37,767 bases of DNA, taken from positions 1 through 37,767 of the forward strand of contig CACKSF010000008.1 in assembly GCA_902602795.1 (NCBI GenBank), given 5' to 3'. Within the stretch, counting starts at the first letter, position 1; every line of letters begins with the position of its first letter. Of the stretch, positions 24,678 to 32,825 are shown piece after piece. The notes beneath the pieces are model-generated. The model made no database searches, was not told the DNA's origin, and worked only from the letters and a program-made list of their open reading frames with translations. A program made the translations under genes and the position numbers. Source of the DNA: an uncultured Fidelibacterota bacterium. Its GTDB lineage: Bacteria; Fidelibacterota; Marinisomatia; Marinisomatales; UBA1611.

Positions 24678-25563
24678 AAGTAAAGTTTACTCATCTCGTA
24701 TCATTTATGGTTGTATGAGGTTAAATGATAGAAATTCATCCCATGAAAAAGTTAATGCTGATAGGTTAATTAAAGAGGTTTATAATTCCGGAGTAAACCA
24801 TTTTGATCTTGCTGATATTTACGGAACTGGAGAATGTGAGTCTATATTTTCAAAAAGTCTTAAGAATAATTCATCATTTAGAGATAAAATAATCTTAACA
24901 GGTAAATGTGGTATAGTTTTAAAAAATCAAAATAGAGATACAAAGTATTATGATTTATCATTTGATCATATAGTAAAAAGCGTTGAAGGATCATTGTCAC
25001 GTTTAAGAACTGACTACCTGGATTTTTTGTTGCTACACAGACCAGATTATTTACTAGATCCAGAAGAAATATCAAGAGCATTTGATAGTCTTAAAGAATC
25101 TGGTAAAGTAAGATATTTTGGAGTAAGTAATTTTTCAGTTTCTCAAATTTTGATGCTTGAAAAATATTTAAATGAGTCTCTAAATGTTTGCCAAATTGAA
25201 ATTAATCTGAAAAATTTAGAATCATATACAAATGGAATTTTAGATCTCTGCCTACAGCACAACATATCTCCTCAAGCGTGGAGCCCCCTCGCAGTTTTGA
25301 ACAATGTGTTAAACAAAAATTTATCTGAAATTCAATATAAAAATGTCATTAAGGAACTGTACATTCAATCAAAAAAATACGGATGTGATCCTGAAGCTAT
25401 ACTCCTTGCGTGGCTACTTAAACATCCTTCAAAAATATTTCCCGTGATTGGATCTACACAAATTTCCAGGATTAAAAAATGTATAAGTTCTTTAAAAGTA
25501 GAATATTTAAAAGAAGATTGGTATCGTATCCTTGAAAAAAGAAATGGTATTGAAGTCCCATGA
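24655..25563 (+). CDS. Aldo/keto reductase
   Basis: A 302-aa (beta/alpha)8 oxidoreductase. The catalytic tetrad is visible: HFDLADIYG (D51, Y56), LTGKCG (K84) and FLLLHRPD (H128). KVRYFGVSNFS and FPVIGSTQISRI are the cofactor-region motifs for NADPH binding. The sequence is closest in style to YdhF-type bacterial AKRs, which reduce small carbonyl compounds; the substrate cannot be read from sequence. It starts 92 bp before the next accessory gene's T-rich junction and is not obviously in an operon. Confidence 0.93.
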   Translation: MDQLKLGKSKVYSSRIIYGCMRLNDRNSSHEKVNADRLIKEVYNSGVNHFDLADIYGTGECESIFSKSLKNNSSFRDKIILTGKCGIVLKNQNRDTKYYDLSFDHIVKSVEGSLSRLRTDYLDFLLLHRPDYLLDPEEISRAFDSLKESGKVRYFGVSNFSVSQILMLEKYLNESLNVCQIEINLKNLESYTNGILDLCLQHNISPQAWSPLAVLNNVLNKNLSEIQYKNVIKELYIQSKKYGCDPEAILLAWLLKHPSKIFPVIGSTQISRIKKCISSLKVEYLKEDWYRILEKRNGIEVP

Positions 25564-25652
25564 TAGTTAATCTTTTCTAACTAATCCCCGCATTTGATGG
25601 GTCTTTTGTTTGTTAGAGATGGGTTATTATTTTTATTTTATTTATATAATTT

Positions 25653-26567
25653 ATGAAAGATGAAGTGAATTTATACCTTGATTGGACTCCGAATGTCAAT
25701 CACATTGGTTTTTTTGTTGCAAAAGAGTTAGGGTTCTACAAAGATTTAGAAATAAGTGTCAATATTTTAGATCCTTCGGCTGATAATTACAGAGTAACTT
25801 CAGCAAAAAAAGTGGAACTTGGTGAATCTGACTTTGCTTTATGTCCTTTTGAAAGCGTAATAAGCTATAGAACAAAAGATAAGCCTTTTGATCTGATTGC
25901 TATAGCTGCAATTTTACAGAAAGATTTAAGCGCCATTGCTGTGATAGATTCGAGGATTAAATCCCCAAGATATCTTGATAATAAAACCTATGCTTCATAT
26001 GGTGCTAGGTACGAAGATTTAATTATAAAACAAATGATAATCAATGACGGGGGAAAAGGGACAGTAGATTTTAAGTATCCTGAGAAGCTAGGTATTTGGG
26101 AAACTTTAATATCCAAAAAGCAAGACTCAACATGGATATTTTTGAATTGGGAAGGTATTGAAGCTAAGAATAAGAATATTTCTTTAAATTATTTCAAAAT
26201 GCGCGATTTTAAAATCCCATATTCTTATTCCCCTGTTATTGTTGGAAGTGAAAAATTTTGTAACGAGCATCAAGAATTAGTGAAGAAATTTTTACTTGCG
26301 ACAAAAAAAGGATTTCTGTTCTCTATTTCTAGCAAAAATGAAGCTGTGGATATTCTTAGTAAGTTCATTCCAAGTCATGAAAAGGAATTAAATCTTAAGG
26401 ATGCCCTCGAGGAGACAATTAAAGCACTTCTTGATAATAATAGCTGGGGTAAAATTCGCGAGTCAAATGTTAATGAGTTTGTCAATTGGTTAAAAGAAAA
26501 CGGAATTGTAGAATCTAATCTTAGTATCAAGCATCTGTTCACAAATGGTTTTACTTCTTCTGATTGA
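25653..26567 (+). CDS. NMT1/THI5-like (ThiY-type) substrate-binding protein without signal peptide
   Basis: A 304-aa protein. VNLYLDWTPNVNHIGFFVAK at the N-terminus is the signature of ThiY/NMT1-THI5-like periplasmic binding folds for thiamine pyrimidine precursors. GESDFALCPFESVISY is the second family motif. There is no signal peptide or lipobox. It also lacks the cysteine-rich motif and the lysine/histidine pair of yeast Thi5, so HMP synthesis is unlikely. No ABC permease or ATPase is adjacent. It may be a cytoplasmic binding protein or a component of a transporter encoded elsewhere. The ATG of the next gene directly follows its TGA. Confidence 0.85.
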   Translation: MKDEVNLYLDWTPNVNHIGFFVAKELGFYKDLEISVNILDPSADNYRVTSAKKVELGESDFALCPFESVISYRTKDKPFDLIAIAAILQKDLSAIAVIDSRIKSPRYLDNKTYASYGARYEDLIIKQMIINDGGKGTVDFKYPEKLGIWETLISKKQDSTWIFLNWEGIEAKNKNISLNYFKMRDFKIPYSYSPVIVGSEKFCNEHQELVKKFLLATKKGFLFSISSKNEAVDILSKFIPSHEKELNLKDALEETIKALLDNNSWGKIRESNVNEFVNWLKENGIVESNLSIKHLFTNGFTSSD

Positions 26568-27032
26568 ATGACTAAAAACCTAGTATTAATCATCTTTTTT
26601 TCATTATATAATTTAAATTGTAAACAGATCTATAGTTCGAAAACTGAAAACACTGACATGTCTGTAAGTAATATTTTAATGGCTTTAAATGAGCGCAATG
26701 ATCTAGGTTTTGATAATAAAACTAGAGACTTACATTCTATCGTTGAGGATAGTTTAAAATTTGATTATATATTTCCTAATACAGATGTCTCTTGCGGTTA
26801 CGTTATTAGATATTTTTTCCATACGAACATACATCTAGGTAAAGAATCGAATAAGTTAATATCAATGAATGGAAGTATTTTTAATTTTGAAAATATCAAC
26901 AGTATGGAAGAAAGAGAATATATAATAAGTTTAACAAAAAGTGTTCTTATAAAAATAGGTGATATGTATTTTGGTTCTTCGGAATTACAGGAGTTCTTGA
27001 GTGTCTATCCAAACGTAGTTATATCAAATTAA
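26568..27032 (+). CDS. Putative lipoprotein of unknown function
   Basis: A 154-aa protein. The start codon abuts the preceding TGA, so it is cotranscribed. The leader MTKNLVLIIFFSLYNLNC ends in a lipobox-like LNC (C18). The mature part is charged and helical (MALNERNDLGFDNKTRDLHS, FHTNIHLGKESNK, MYFGSSELQEFLSVYPN). No family recognised. Given the neighbour, it may be a membrane-attached partner of the binding protein, but this is inference from position. Confidence 0.7.
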   Translation: MTKNLVLIIFFSLYNLNCKQIYSSKTENTDMSVSNILMALNERNDLGFDNKTRDLHSIVEDSLKFDYIFPNTDVSCGYVIRYFFHTNIHLGKESNKLISMNGSIFNFENINSMEEREYIISLTKSVLIKIGDMYFGSSELQEFLSVYPNVVISN

Positions 27033-27065
27033 AATATTTATATAAATAAAATAAAAGGATATCAT

Positions 27066-27356
27066 ATGTTTTATAGAGTTGGAAAGTTCAAACATGAATC
27101 AGGTAAAACTGATGAAATAATGGATTTTTTTAAAAATAACGAAGATACTTTCAAATCAAGTGAAGGGCTAAAAGGTGTTTTTTATTTCAAAGCAAGCGAA
27201 GAAGAAGTTGTAGGAGTAGCTATGTGGGAAAGTAAAGAACACTTTGATCAATCTGCTGATCGTATTCAAAATGTATTGTCTGGGATAGCGGAACTAATCA
27301 GTGCCCCACCAGAAATATATGAAGGTAATTCTGGTTACAAATTTGATAGAGATTAA
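27066..27356 (+). CDS. Antibiotic biosynthesis monooxygenase (ABM)-like dimeric alpha-beta barrel protein
   Basis: A 96-aa protein with a good AAAAGGA site 7 nt before the ATG. The pattern YRVGKFKHESGKTDEIMDFF, LKGVFYFKASEEEVVGVAMW and ESKEHFDQSADRIQ is the ferredoxin-like ABM/YgiN fold. Such proteins act as small monooxygenases or heme-degrading or detoxifying enzymes; no specific residues settle which. It lies 33 bp after the lipoprotein gene and ends the operon before a strong terminator. Confidence 0.8.
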   Translation: MFYRVGKFKHESGKTDEIMDFFKNNEDTFKSSEGLKGVFYFKASEEEVVGVAMWESKEHFDQSADRIQNVLSGIAELISAPPEIYEGNSGYKFDRD

Positions 27357-27365
27357 ACATTGTTT

Positions 27366-27665
27366 ACTAATCAAAAAAAGCCTCGATCTAATTTGAGGCT
27401 TTTTTTGTTTCAATTGAACTCATATATATTAATAAATTCGCCAAAAAATAAACGCAAATTGCAAAAATAGAGAAAACAAAATATCTAATCCACTCTTCAA
27501 TCCCCCATCTCTTTCTCAATTGACATCACGTGGGTGCCCCTTTGCGTTATAAAATCAACACAAATATTTATTTCATTTTAGGGGGTTGTATGTGTGGGTT
27601 GTGATGTATAAATAACCTTTAAATAAAATACGGTCGTAATACTATTTGCTTTTTATAAATAGGTT
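27366..27665 (+). repeat. Composite repeat: module terminator, GTGCCCCTTTGC block and repeat A copy 6
   Basis: The terminator and GTTTCAATT match 2427-2470. CCCATCTCTTTCTCAATTGA ... GGGTGCCCCTTTGCGTTA matches 2540-2582. AAATAAAATACGGTCGTAATAC (27619 on) is a worn repeat A. The order terminator, then GGGTGCCCC block, is the same as at 2.4-2.6 kb. Confidence 0.7.
27373..27407 (+). terminator. Terminator after the 25653-27356 gene group
   Basis: AGCCTC-gatctaattt-GAGGCT with flanking A and T runs, followed by TTTGTTTCAATT. It is nearly the same as the hairpin at 2430-2457, including the CAATT tail. Confidence 0.88.
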
Positions 27666-27696
27666 CTTAACTAGTTTTAAGACATTAAATTTTGAA

Positions 27697-28284
27697 ATGA
27701 AATTTCATATATTTTTCTTAATATATATTTTTAACTTTATCTTTTCTCAACTGATACCGAAAATTGAAACCTATAAAGATGGTGCTATAAAAACCATTAC
27801 TTATTTAAAAAAGGATACTAATAAACTGATAAAAGTGAAAGAAGAAAACTATTTTACCAGCGGACAGTTAGAATCATCTGTAGATTTCAAAGATAACCAA
27901 AAAAATGGGAAATACATCTCATTTTGGGAAAATGGAAAAATGTCTTCAAGTGGTTTTTTTAATAAAGGTAAAATGAATGGCCTGTGGAATTTTTGGGATA
28001 GCAACGGAAATATTAAGGGAATATCAATATGGAAGAATAATTTAAAAAATGGTAAATGGACTGCTTTTTACGTTTCAGGTCAAATTAGGCAAGAATCAAT
28101 TTTTGAAAAAGGAAACCTAGAAGGATCTCAGTTTGAATATCATCAAAATGGCAGTAAAGCTTTGCAGGCCGAATGGTCAAACGGGAAAAAATGCGGAACT
28201 TGGCAATACTGGGATGAAGGCGGAACCTTATTTCTTAAAGAATATTATAATACTGACAAACTTGTTAGCAGAAAGACATACTAG
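27697..28284 (+). CDS. Secreted MORN/YwqK-like repeat protein
   Basis: The track start (27646) lies inside the repeat. ATG 27697 gives 195 aa with a clean signal peptide (MKFHIFFLIYIFNFIFS). The mature protein is built of ~23-residue repeats of the type YxxGxxxxxxxxKNGxxxGxWxxW (YFTSGQLESSVDFKD, FWENGKMSSSGFFNKGKMNG, WDSNGNIKG, YVSGQIRQ, YHQNGSKALQ). This is the YwqK/MORN-variant architecture, common in Bacteroidetes-type envelope proteins and in some polymorphic-toxin immunity proteins. Its role is likely scaffolding or binding. No toxin gene is adjacent. Confidence 0.85.
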   Translation: MKFHIFFLIYIFNFIFSQLIPKIETYKDGAIKTITYLKKDTNKLIKVKEENYFTSGQLESSVDFKDNQKNGKYISFWENGKMSSSGFFNKGKMNGLWNFWDSNGNIKGISIWKNNLKNGKWTAFYVSGQIRQESIFEKGNLEGSQFEYHQNGSKALQAEWSNGKKCGTWQYWDEGGTLFLKEYYNTDKLVSRKTY

Positions 28285-28405
28285 CTTTTATTTTGGTAAG
28301 GATTAATTTCTCATCCCAAATAGTATTTCTAAGGTCTATTTCAATAGAATGTATAAGCTAAAGGTTATTTTTTGATTGATTGTATTTTGATGACAAATTT
28401 TAAAA

Positions 28406-28567
28406 TTATTTTCGAAATTTAGATTTTTCTATTTGAACTGCAGCATATTTCTTTACTCTTAAATTTCCGAATTTGGACAGAAGAATTTCTAAATAATCGA
28501 ATCTGATCAAAATAGCAAATAGAATGATTGCAAGTAGATTAAAGACGGCTAGAAAGAGGATATTCAA
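28406..28567 (-). CDS. Possible small one-TM protein in frame after the psiE stop
   Basis: Reading on from the psiE TAA in the same frame, the next codons give HPYILNILFLAVFNLLAIIL and then FAILIRFDYLEILLSKFGN...EIEKSKFRK-like sequence to a TAA. Only a TTG (28567) can serve as start, giving 53 aa with one strong helix and a basic tail. It may be a real small gene, or the former C-terminus of psiE cut off by a stop. Too short for the ORF track. Confidence 0.45.
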   Translation of the reverse strand: MNILFLAVFNLLAIILFAILIRFDYLEILLSKFGNLRVKKYAAVQIEKSKFRK

Positions 28568-28579
28568 AATATATGGATG

Positions 28580-29062
28580 TTAATTGCGTGCAATGATTGG
28601 ATTTTTTACAACAGATCCTGAAGTTTTTGCTTGATCATTTAAACCGGGTATTTTTTTATTTAAATCAGAAATTTTAGGAATACTAAATTCAGAATCTCTA
28701 ATGTATTTTCTACCAGCTAAAGCAAGAAGAGCTAATCCAACCATTAAAATAGCTATGCTATGGTTTAGAGCATCAGCACTATCCAGTGATTCAAAACTGA
28801 TAATTCTGGCTAAATTAAACATGCAAATATACAATGGATACCTTACAGGTATTTTTCCAGAATCAAAATAAATCTGGATCATCTGAATAATTTCAAGATA
28901 TATAAAAATTAGCATTATGCTGGAGACTCCAACCGAACCATCGAGAAACATTTGAAAAATCTCCCTACCACAAAGAAATACTACTATACCAAGAATCATT
29001 AGGTGTAGAAACTTTTCAATAATTATTAATATGTTTTTTACTAATATATTTATTTTTTTCAT
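28580..29062 (-). CDS. psiE: PsiE-family membrane protein
   Basis: A 160-aa protein with about four hydrophobic segments (IIEKFLHLMILGIVVFLCGR, SIMLIFIYLEIIQMI, PLYICMFNLARIISF, SIAILMVGLALLALA). FIYLEIIQMIQIYFDSGKIP and VRYPLYICMFNLARII match the phosphate-starvation-inducible PsiE family. The soluble C-terminal tail (~125-160) is charged and proline-containing. Function in the family is not settled; PsiE is induced by phosphate starvation in E. coli. A perfect 16-bp palindrome lies 33 nt upstream of the start. Confidence 0.82.
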   Translation of the reverse strand: MKKINILVKNILIIIEKFLHLMILGIVVFLCGREIFQMFLDGSVGVSSIMLIFIYLEIIQMIQIYFDSGKIPVRYPLYICMFNLARIISFESLDSADALNHSIAILMVGLALLALAGRKYIRDSEFSIPKISDLNKKIPGLNDQAKTSGSVVKNPIIARN

Positions 29063-29094
29063 AAGAAAAAACGTTCATAACGCTCATTTGTTAC

Positions 29095-29110
29095 TGTATA
29101 TTAATATACA
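29095..29110. promoter_or_regulatory. Perfect 16-bp palindrome upstream of psiE
   Basis: TGTATATTAATATACA is fully self-complementary and lies 33-48 nt before the psiE start codon. It could be an operator for a dimeric repressor overlapping the promoter. In AT-rich DNA such sites also occur by chance. Confidence 0.5.
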
Positions 29111-29559
29111 TTTTATTTATTGTCAAGATGTTATTTTAACATTGTATTGATTAATAATAAAATTTGTTGTTTAGATAGATCCCCATAAGAATGTGATTTT
29201 AAACTAAAAAACTTTTTTAAAATAATTTTTAAACATAGACTTTATACTTACTTCCAATAATATGTGCTAATTAGTTGGTGTAAAAAATACTTAAAGTCGA
29301 TGAATACATATTAAACCATTCAATTTTCATTGTCCATCTACCCTTCTCCAGCTGAAATCTAAAGAGTGCTACTTCGAGTAATAAAATGAACCCAAATAAT
29401 TACATTATTTTTAAGATTAGCTTGAAGATTATTTTATGCAATATGTTTTGGAAACAAAATTTTAATATCAGTTCTTTTAAAATAAAGTTGAGATCTTATT
29501 ATAATTTTATAATTAGAATATCTAAAATATTTACTTAATTAAGACTTTTTATTTTATAA
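29111..29559. other. Intergenic region between divergent psiE and the epimerase operon
   Basis: No convincing gene. A 50-codon basic ORF (29386-29538, MNPNNYIIFKISLKII...) with biased composition lies just before the epimerase start; I regard it as doubtful. The operon promoter must lie here but no clear -35/-10 pair stands out. Confidence 0.4.
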
Positions 29560-30462
29560 ATGAACAAAATATTATTTATAGGAGCAACCGGATTTATTGG
29601 ATCCCATTTATTTAAAGAAATAAAAGCATCTTGTAAAAATAGGTCAATGGTCGTTTTACACAAAAATTTTAAATTTTTTGATTTTGAAAGTTTTGATGCA
29701 ATTGTAGGCGATTTTACTAGTATTGACCTTGATCACTTTAAACGCTTTAAGCCGGATACTATTTTTCACCTTGGAAGAATCAGAGGAAATGGAGTTTTCG
29801 GCAGACTTAGGGCTGCAAATAAAGGAAAGAATGGTAATACAAGGATAGTAAAATATCTTTCAAAAAATAACTTAAGTCCGCGAATATTTTACTTTTCAGG
29901 TACTTTAGTGTACGGTAATAAAAGATCTGAAAATGCCGATGAAAAAAGCGTAATAGACCCAACTTCTTTTTCTAAAGAATACTATAGAGCAGAGAAACCA
30001 TGGTATAGAGAATCCATTAAATTGAATGCAAATATTTCCATGTTTAGGTTGCCTTGGGTTGTCGGAAAAGGCTCTTGGTTTTATCATCACTATGTTCAAA
30101 TTGCTTTGAAACATGGTTTTGTTCCTCTTTATTCAAAAGGTGAAAATTGGATGAGTCTAATAGATGTACATGATTGTTGTTCTCTTGCGCATTATATAAG
30201 TAGGAAAAGCGAAATTTTTAAAATTGTAAACCTATACAATCCAAATTTAATTGTTAAGCAAACTGAATTTGTAGAAATGATATCAGATATACTAAATACG
30301 CCTGTTAAAAGGATTCGTTTGCGAAGAAAAATATTTAGAGACAATGCTTTTAATGAAGCTATGGGATTTTCTTTAAAGGTGAGCAGCATCCATACAGACT
30401 TATACAATAATTTTCAATTTAAAATAAATGATCTGAAAACCTTAATTGAACAAAATATCTGA
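29560..30462 (+). CDS. NAD-dependent epimerase/dehydratase-family (extended SDR) protein
   Basis: A 300-aa protein. ILFIGATGFIGSHLF is the GxxGxxG Rossmann motif, and EYYRAEK gives the catalytic Y142xxxK146, with YFSGTLVYG (S113/T115) as the third member. FRLPWVVGKGSWFYHHYVQI and SLIDVHDCC fit the substrate side of sugar or isoprenoid-modifying SDRs. The first of three coupled genes: its TGA overlaps the next ATG (TGATG). Substrate unknown. The nucleotidyltransferase and methyltransferase partners suggest modification of a sugar, lipid or secondary metabolite. Confidence 0.88.
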   Translation: MNKILFIGATGFIGSHLFKEIKASCKNRSMVVLHKNFKFFDFESFDAIVGDFTSIDLDHFKRFKPDTIFHLGRIRGNGVFGRLRAANKGKNGNTRIVKYLSKNNLSPRIFYFSGTLVYGNKRSENADEKSVIDPTSFSKEYYRAEKPWYRESIKLNANISMFRLPWVVGKGSWFYHHYVQIALKHGFVPLYSKGENWMSLIDVHDCCSLAHYISRKSEIFKIVNLYNPNLIVKQTEFVEMISDILNTPVKRIRLRRKIFRDNAFNEAMGFSLKVSSIHTDLYNNFQFKINDLKTLIEQNI

Positions 30463-31496
30463 TGAGATTAATGAAAAAAGGAGAATTTGATTTAACAACA
30501 AAAATAAAGACATTAATCTGTTATTCGCATGTTTTTGATTGTCCCTTAAGCGAAAAGGAGCTCTTCTACCTTTGTAATGATTACAAGAAAAATAAGGTAA
30601 AAAAAATTTTAACAAATTTAAAATTTGATAACCATGTAATATTGAAAGACGGACATATAGTTTTAAAAAAGTATAATTTTAAAAATATTTTAGAAACTAG
30701 GCAGAGAAGACTTTCCAACTCAAAAAAAATTATAGATGAGAACCAGACTATCCTTAGATTTCTATCAAAGATACCGTTTATTTTAATGATAGGAATTTCA
30801 GGAGCAGTAGCGCACCACAACACTCTTGATAAAGATAAATATCCTCCAGACTTAGACCTTTTCATAGTATGCAAGAATTATAGTTTACATCTAGCAAGAT
30901 TTATAATGATCATAATTAGACGATTATATGCGCTGTTAAATTTTGTTGGTCTTTCAAAAAAAAGGATAACAATAGATCCAAATTTTGGACTTGAAACTGG
31001 TGACCTATCTGTCAACATAAAATCTTTTTTTACAGCATATGAAGCTTTTTCTGTGAAGGTGTTAAAAGGGCAAAATATTTACAATTTATTTGTTAATGAA
31101 AATAAATGGATCTACAAGTATCTTAATCCTTATCAAACAGTTGAGAAAAACAACATTTATCTAGAACTTGATGCAAATGCTAGTTTTATAGTAAGAGTGT
31201 TAAATTATTTCTGTTTCTTATTCTTTTTAGCATTGAATCATTCGAAGCATCTTATTTTTGGAATTAAAAAAACATACTCCTTTGGAGACAATTATGATTA
31301 TACTTTTGATAGAATTCAACACGCTGACGGTGGTTATCAAACCCATATTGCATTAAAACTGGAAAAAATATATAAAACAGTATTTGAGGAAGATCATATG
31401 TTACTTTGTTTTCTTTTTCCAAAAATAAGCAATTCTAATAATTCTAAAGCTGATGATACAGATACTCATTTAACCAAAACTTTATATTATGATTAG
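30462..31496 (+). CDS. Nucleotidyltransferase-like protein with N-terminal helical/winged-helix region
   Basis: A 344-aa protein. The N-terminal ~75 residues (TTKIKTLICYSHVFDCPLSE ... LKDGHIVLKK) look like a winged helix. Residues 110-135, IGISGAVAHHN, then PPDLDLFIVC, match the GS...DxD core of DNA-polymerase-beta-like nucleotidyltransferases, though the serine is followed by Gly-Ala and the spacing is long. Two hydrophobic helices (LARFIMIIIRRLYALLNFV, VRVLNYFCFLFFLALN) suggest membrane contact. It is translationally coupled to genes on both sides (1-nt overlap upstream, 8-nt overlap downstream). Substrate unknown. Confidence 0.72.
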   Translation: MRLMKKGEFDLTTKIKTLICYSHVFDCPLSEKELFYLCNDYKKNKVKKILTNLKFDNHVILKDGHIVLKKYNFKNILETRQRRLSNSKKIIDENQTILRFLSKIPFILMIGISGAVAHHNTLDKDKYPPDLDLFIVCKNYSLHLARFIMIIIRRLYALLNFVGLSKKRITIDPNFGLETGDLSVNIKSFFTAYEAFSVKVLKGQNIYNLFVNENKWIYKYLNPYQTVEKNNIYLELDANASFIVRVLNYFCFLFFLALNHSKHLIFGIKKTYSFGDNYDYTFDRIQHADGGYQTHIALKLEKIYKTVFEEDHMLLCFLFPKISNSNNSKADDTDTHLTKTLYYD

Positions 31497-32349
31497 TAAT
31501 TATACTAAGTTAGTAGGCGATTATTACGATATTGATTCTTATGACTTTGACAAAAGGTATTGGAACAACCTCATACTTCAGAAAATAAGGCAGGATTTTA
31601 GAGAAAACACGAAGCGACTTAAATTTGATAACGCCTTAGAAATTGGATGTGGTACAGGTATAGATCTCTTGCATTTTTCAAAAATATTTCCTGAAAAAAG
31701 TTTTAGTGGAATTGATGTGTCCTCAAAAATGATCGAAATTTCAAAGTCAAAGATAGATCAAGCTAAAATATCTAACTGCGATGTTCAAAAAGGAGGCCCT
31801 GATGAAATATCTAAAATTTATCCTAATCTTAAATTTGATTTAATCTATGTTTATTTTGGTGCATTGAATACTGTCGAAAATTTGAAAGATACCGCTGATA
31901 AAATAATTGACTGCTGTGAAGATGGGGGGCACTTAGTTTTAAGTTTTGTGAATAAGCATTATTTAGCTGAAGTATTGTTAAATTTATTAAGGTTAAGATT
32001 CAGTGACGCATTTAGGCGATATAAAGAAATATGGGGAGGCTACAGTCCAAATAAACACTTAGATAGCAAATGTTTCAGCTCTAGAGAAATTAGAAAATTA
32101 TTTCTGCCAGCTAATATTGAAATTTTTCGAAAGGGGTATTCCATACTTTATCCTGCATGGTATCGTAATCACTGGTTAAATAGACTGGGGTCACTTGGAA
32201 ATAGGCTTTGGAAAATTGATTCAATATTAAATAATTCCTTTTTTTGGCAATTCGGAGAATACACCTTTTTTATTTTTAAAAAAAAAATATCTACAAATAA
32301 CTTACAGAAAAGAACCTCAAATACCAGTCCTATTTATAAGAGGCTGTAA
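31489..32349 (+). CDS. Class I SAM-dependent methyltransferase
   Basis: A 286-aa protein. ALEIGCGTGIDLLHF (motif I, E51-G57), FSGIDVSSKMIEIS (motif II acidic residue) and FDLIYVYFGALNTVENL (motif IV) define the Rossmann methyltransferase. The C-terminal ~110 residues, rich in basic and aromatic residues (YSILYPAWYRNHWLNRLGSL), likely form the substrate cap. Its start overlaps the nucleotidyltransferase gene by 8 nt. It is last in the three-gene operon and the target is unknown. Confidence 0.9.
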   Translation: MISNYTKLVGDYYDIDSYDFDKRYWNNLILQKIRQDFRENTKRLKFDNALEIGCGTGIDLLHFSKIFPEKSFSGIDVSSKMIEISKSKIDQAKISNCDVQKGGPDEISKIYPNLKFDLIYVYFGALNTVENLKDTADKIIDCCEDGGHLVLSFVNKHYLAEVLLNLLRLRFSDAFRRYKEIWGGYSPNKHLDSKCFSSREIRKLFLPANIEIFRKGYSILYPAWYRNHWLNRLGSLGNRLWKIDSILNNSFFWQFGEYTFFIFKKKISTNNLQKRTSNTSPIYKRL

Positions 32350-32493
32350 TAGTGATGAACAGCATCAAAGCATTTATTTGGGTCATCCTGAATTTGCAGG
32401 ATTTTAAGTTATCCTTTGATTTAAGCACTGCATTCGTGGGGTTTTTTATTTGTGGAGTGATAAGTAGATTTTATTAAATGAAATAGGTCAATT

Positions 32494-32748
32494 ATGCAAG
32501 TGTCCATAGAAGTAAGTCTTTATCCTTTAAATGAAAACTTTATTCCAATAATTGATGAATTTATAAGTGGCTTAAAAAAGTATGATAATATTGAAGTGAA
32601 AACAAATAGTATGAGCACTCAACTATTTGGGGAATTTGATGATTTAATGATTATTTTAAAAACTGAGATCGCAAAAAATTTTAAAAAAGAAATTAATTCA
32701 GTTCTTAATTTAAAAATCGTAAATGGTGACTCAAGAAAATACGATTAG
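32494..32748 (+). CDS. YkoF/thiamine-binding-like small protein
   Basis: An 84-aa protein. VSIEVSLYPLNENFIPIIDE, VKTNSMSTQLFGEFDDLM and a last strand NLKIVNGDSRKYD match the YKOF-related ferredoxin-like domain, which binds thiamine or its pyrimidine part in Bacillus YkoF. The MST-Q-x-x-GE(F)D motif is the most conserved part of the family. No transporter is adjacent, but a ThiY-like protein lies at 25.65 kb. It follows a junction motif CACTGCATTCGTGGGGTTTTTTATTTGTGGAGTGATAAG. Confidence 0.82.
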   Translation: MQVSIEVSLYPLNENFIPIIDEFISGLKKYDNIEVKTNSMSTQLFGEFDDLMIILKTEIAKNFKKEINSVLNLKIVNGDSRKYD

Positions 32749-32825
32749 CACTTTTTTCAATCTATTTAATTGAAAATGATAATTTCCGACTAAAACTTGT
32801 TGGATTTTTGTTTGAAAAAATCTTG

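Noticed and set aside
29386-29538. 50-codon basic ORF upstream of the epimerase gene
   Set aside because: Composition is what AT-rich random sequence gives, with no ribosome-binding site or domain.
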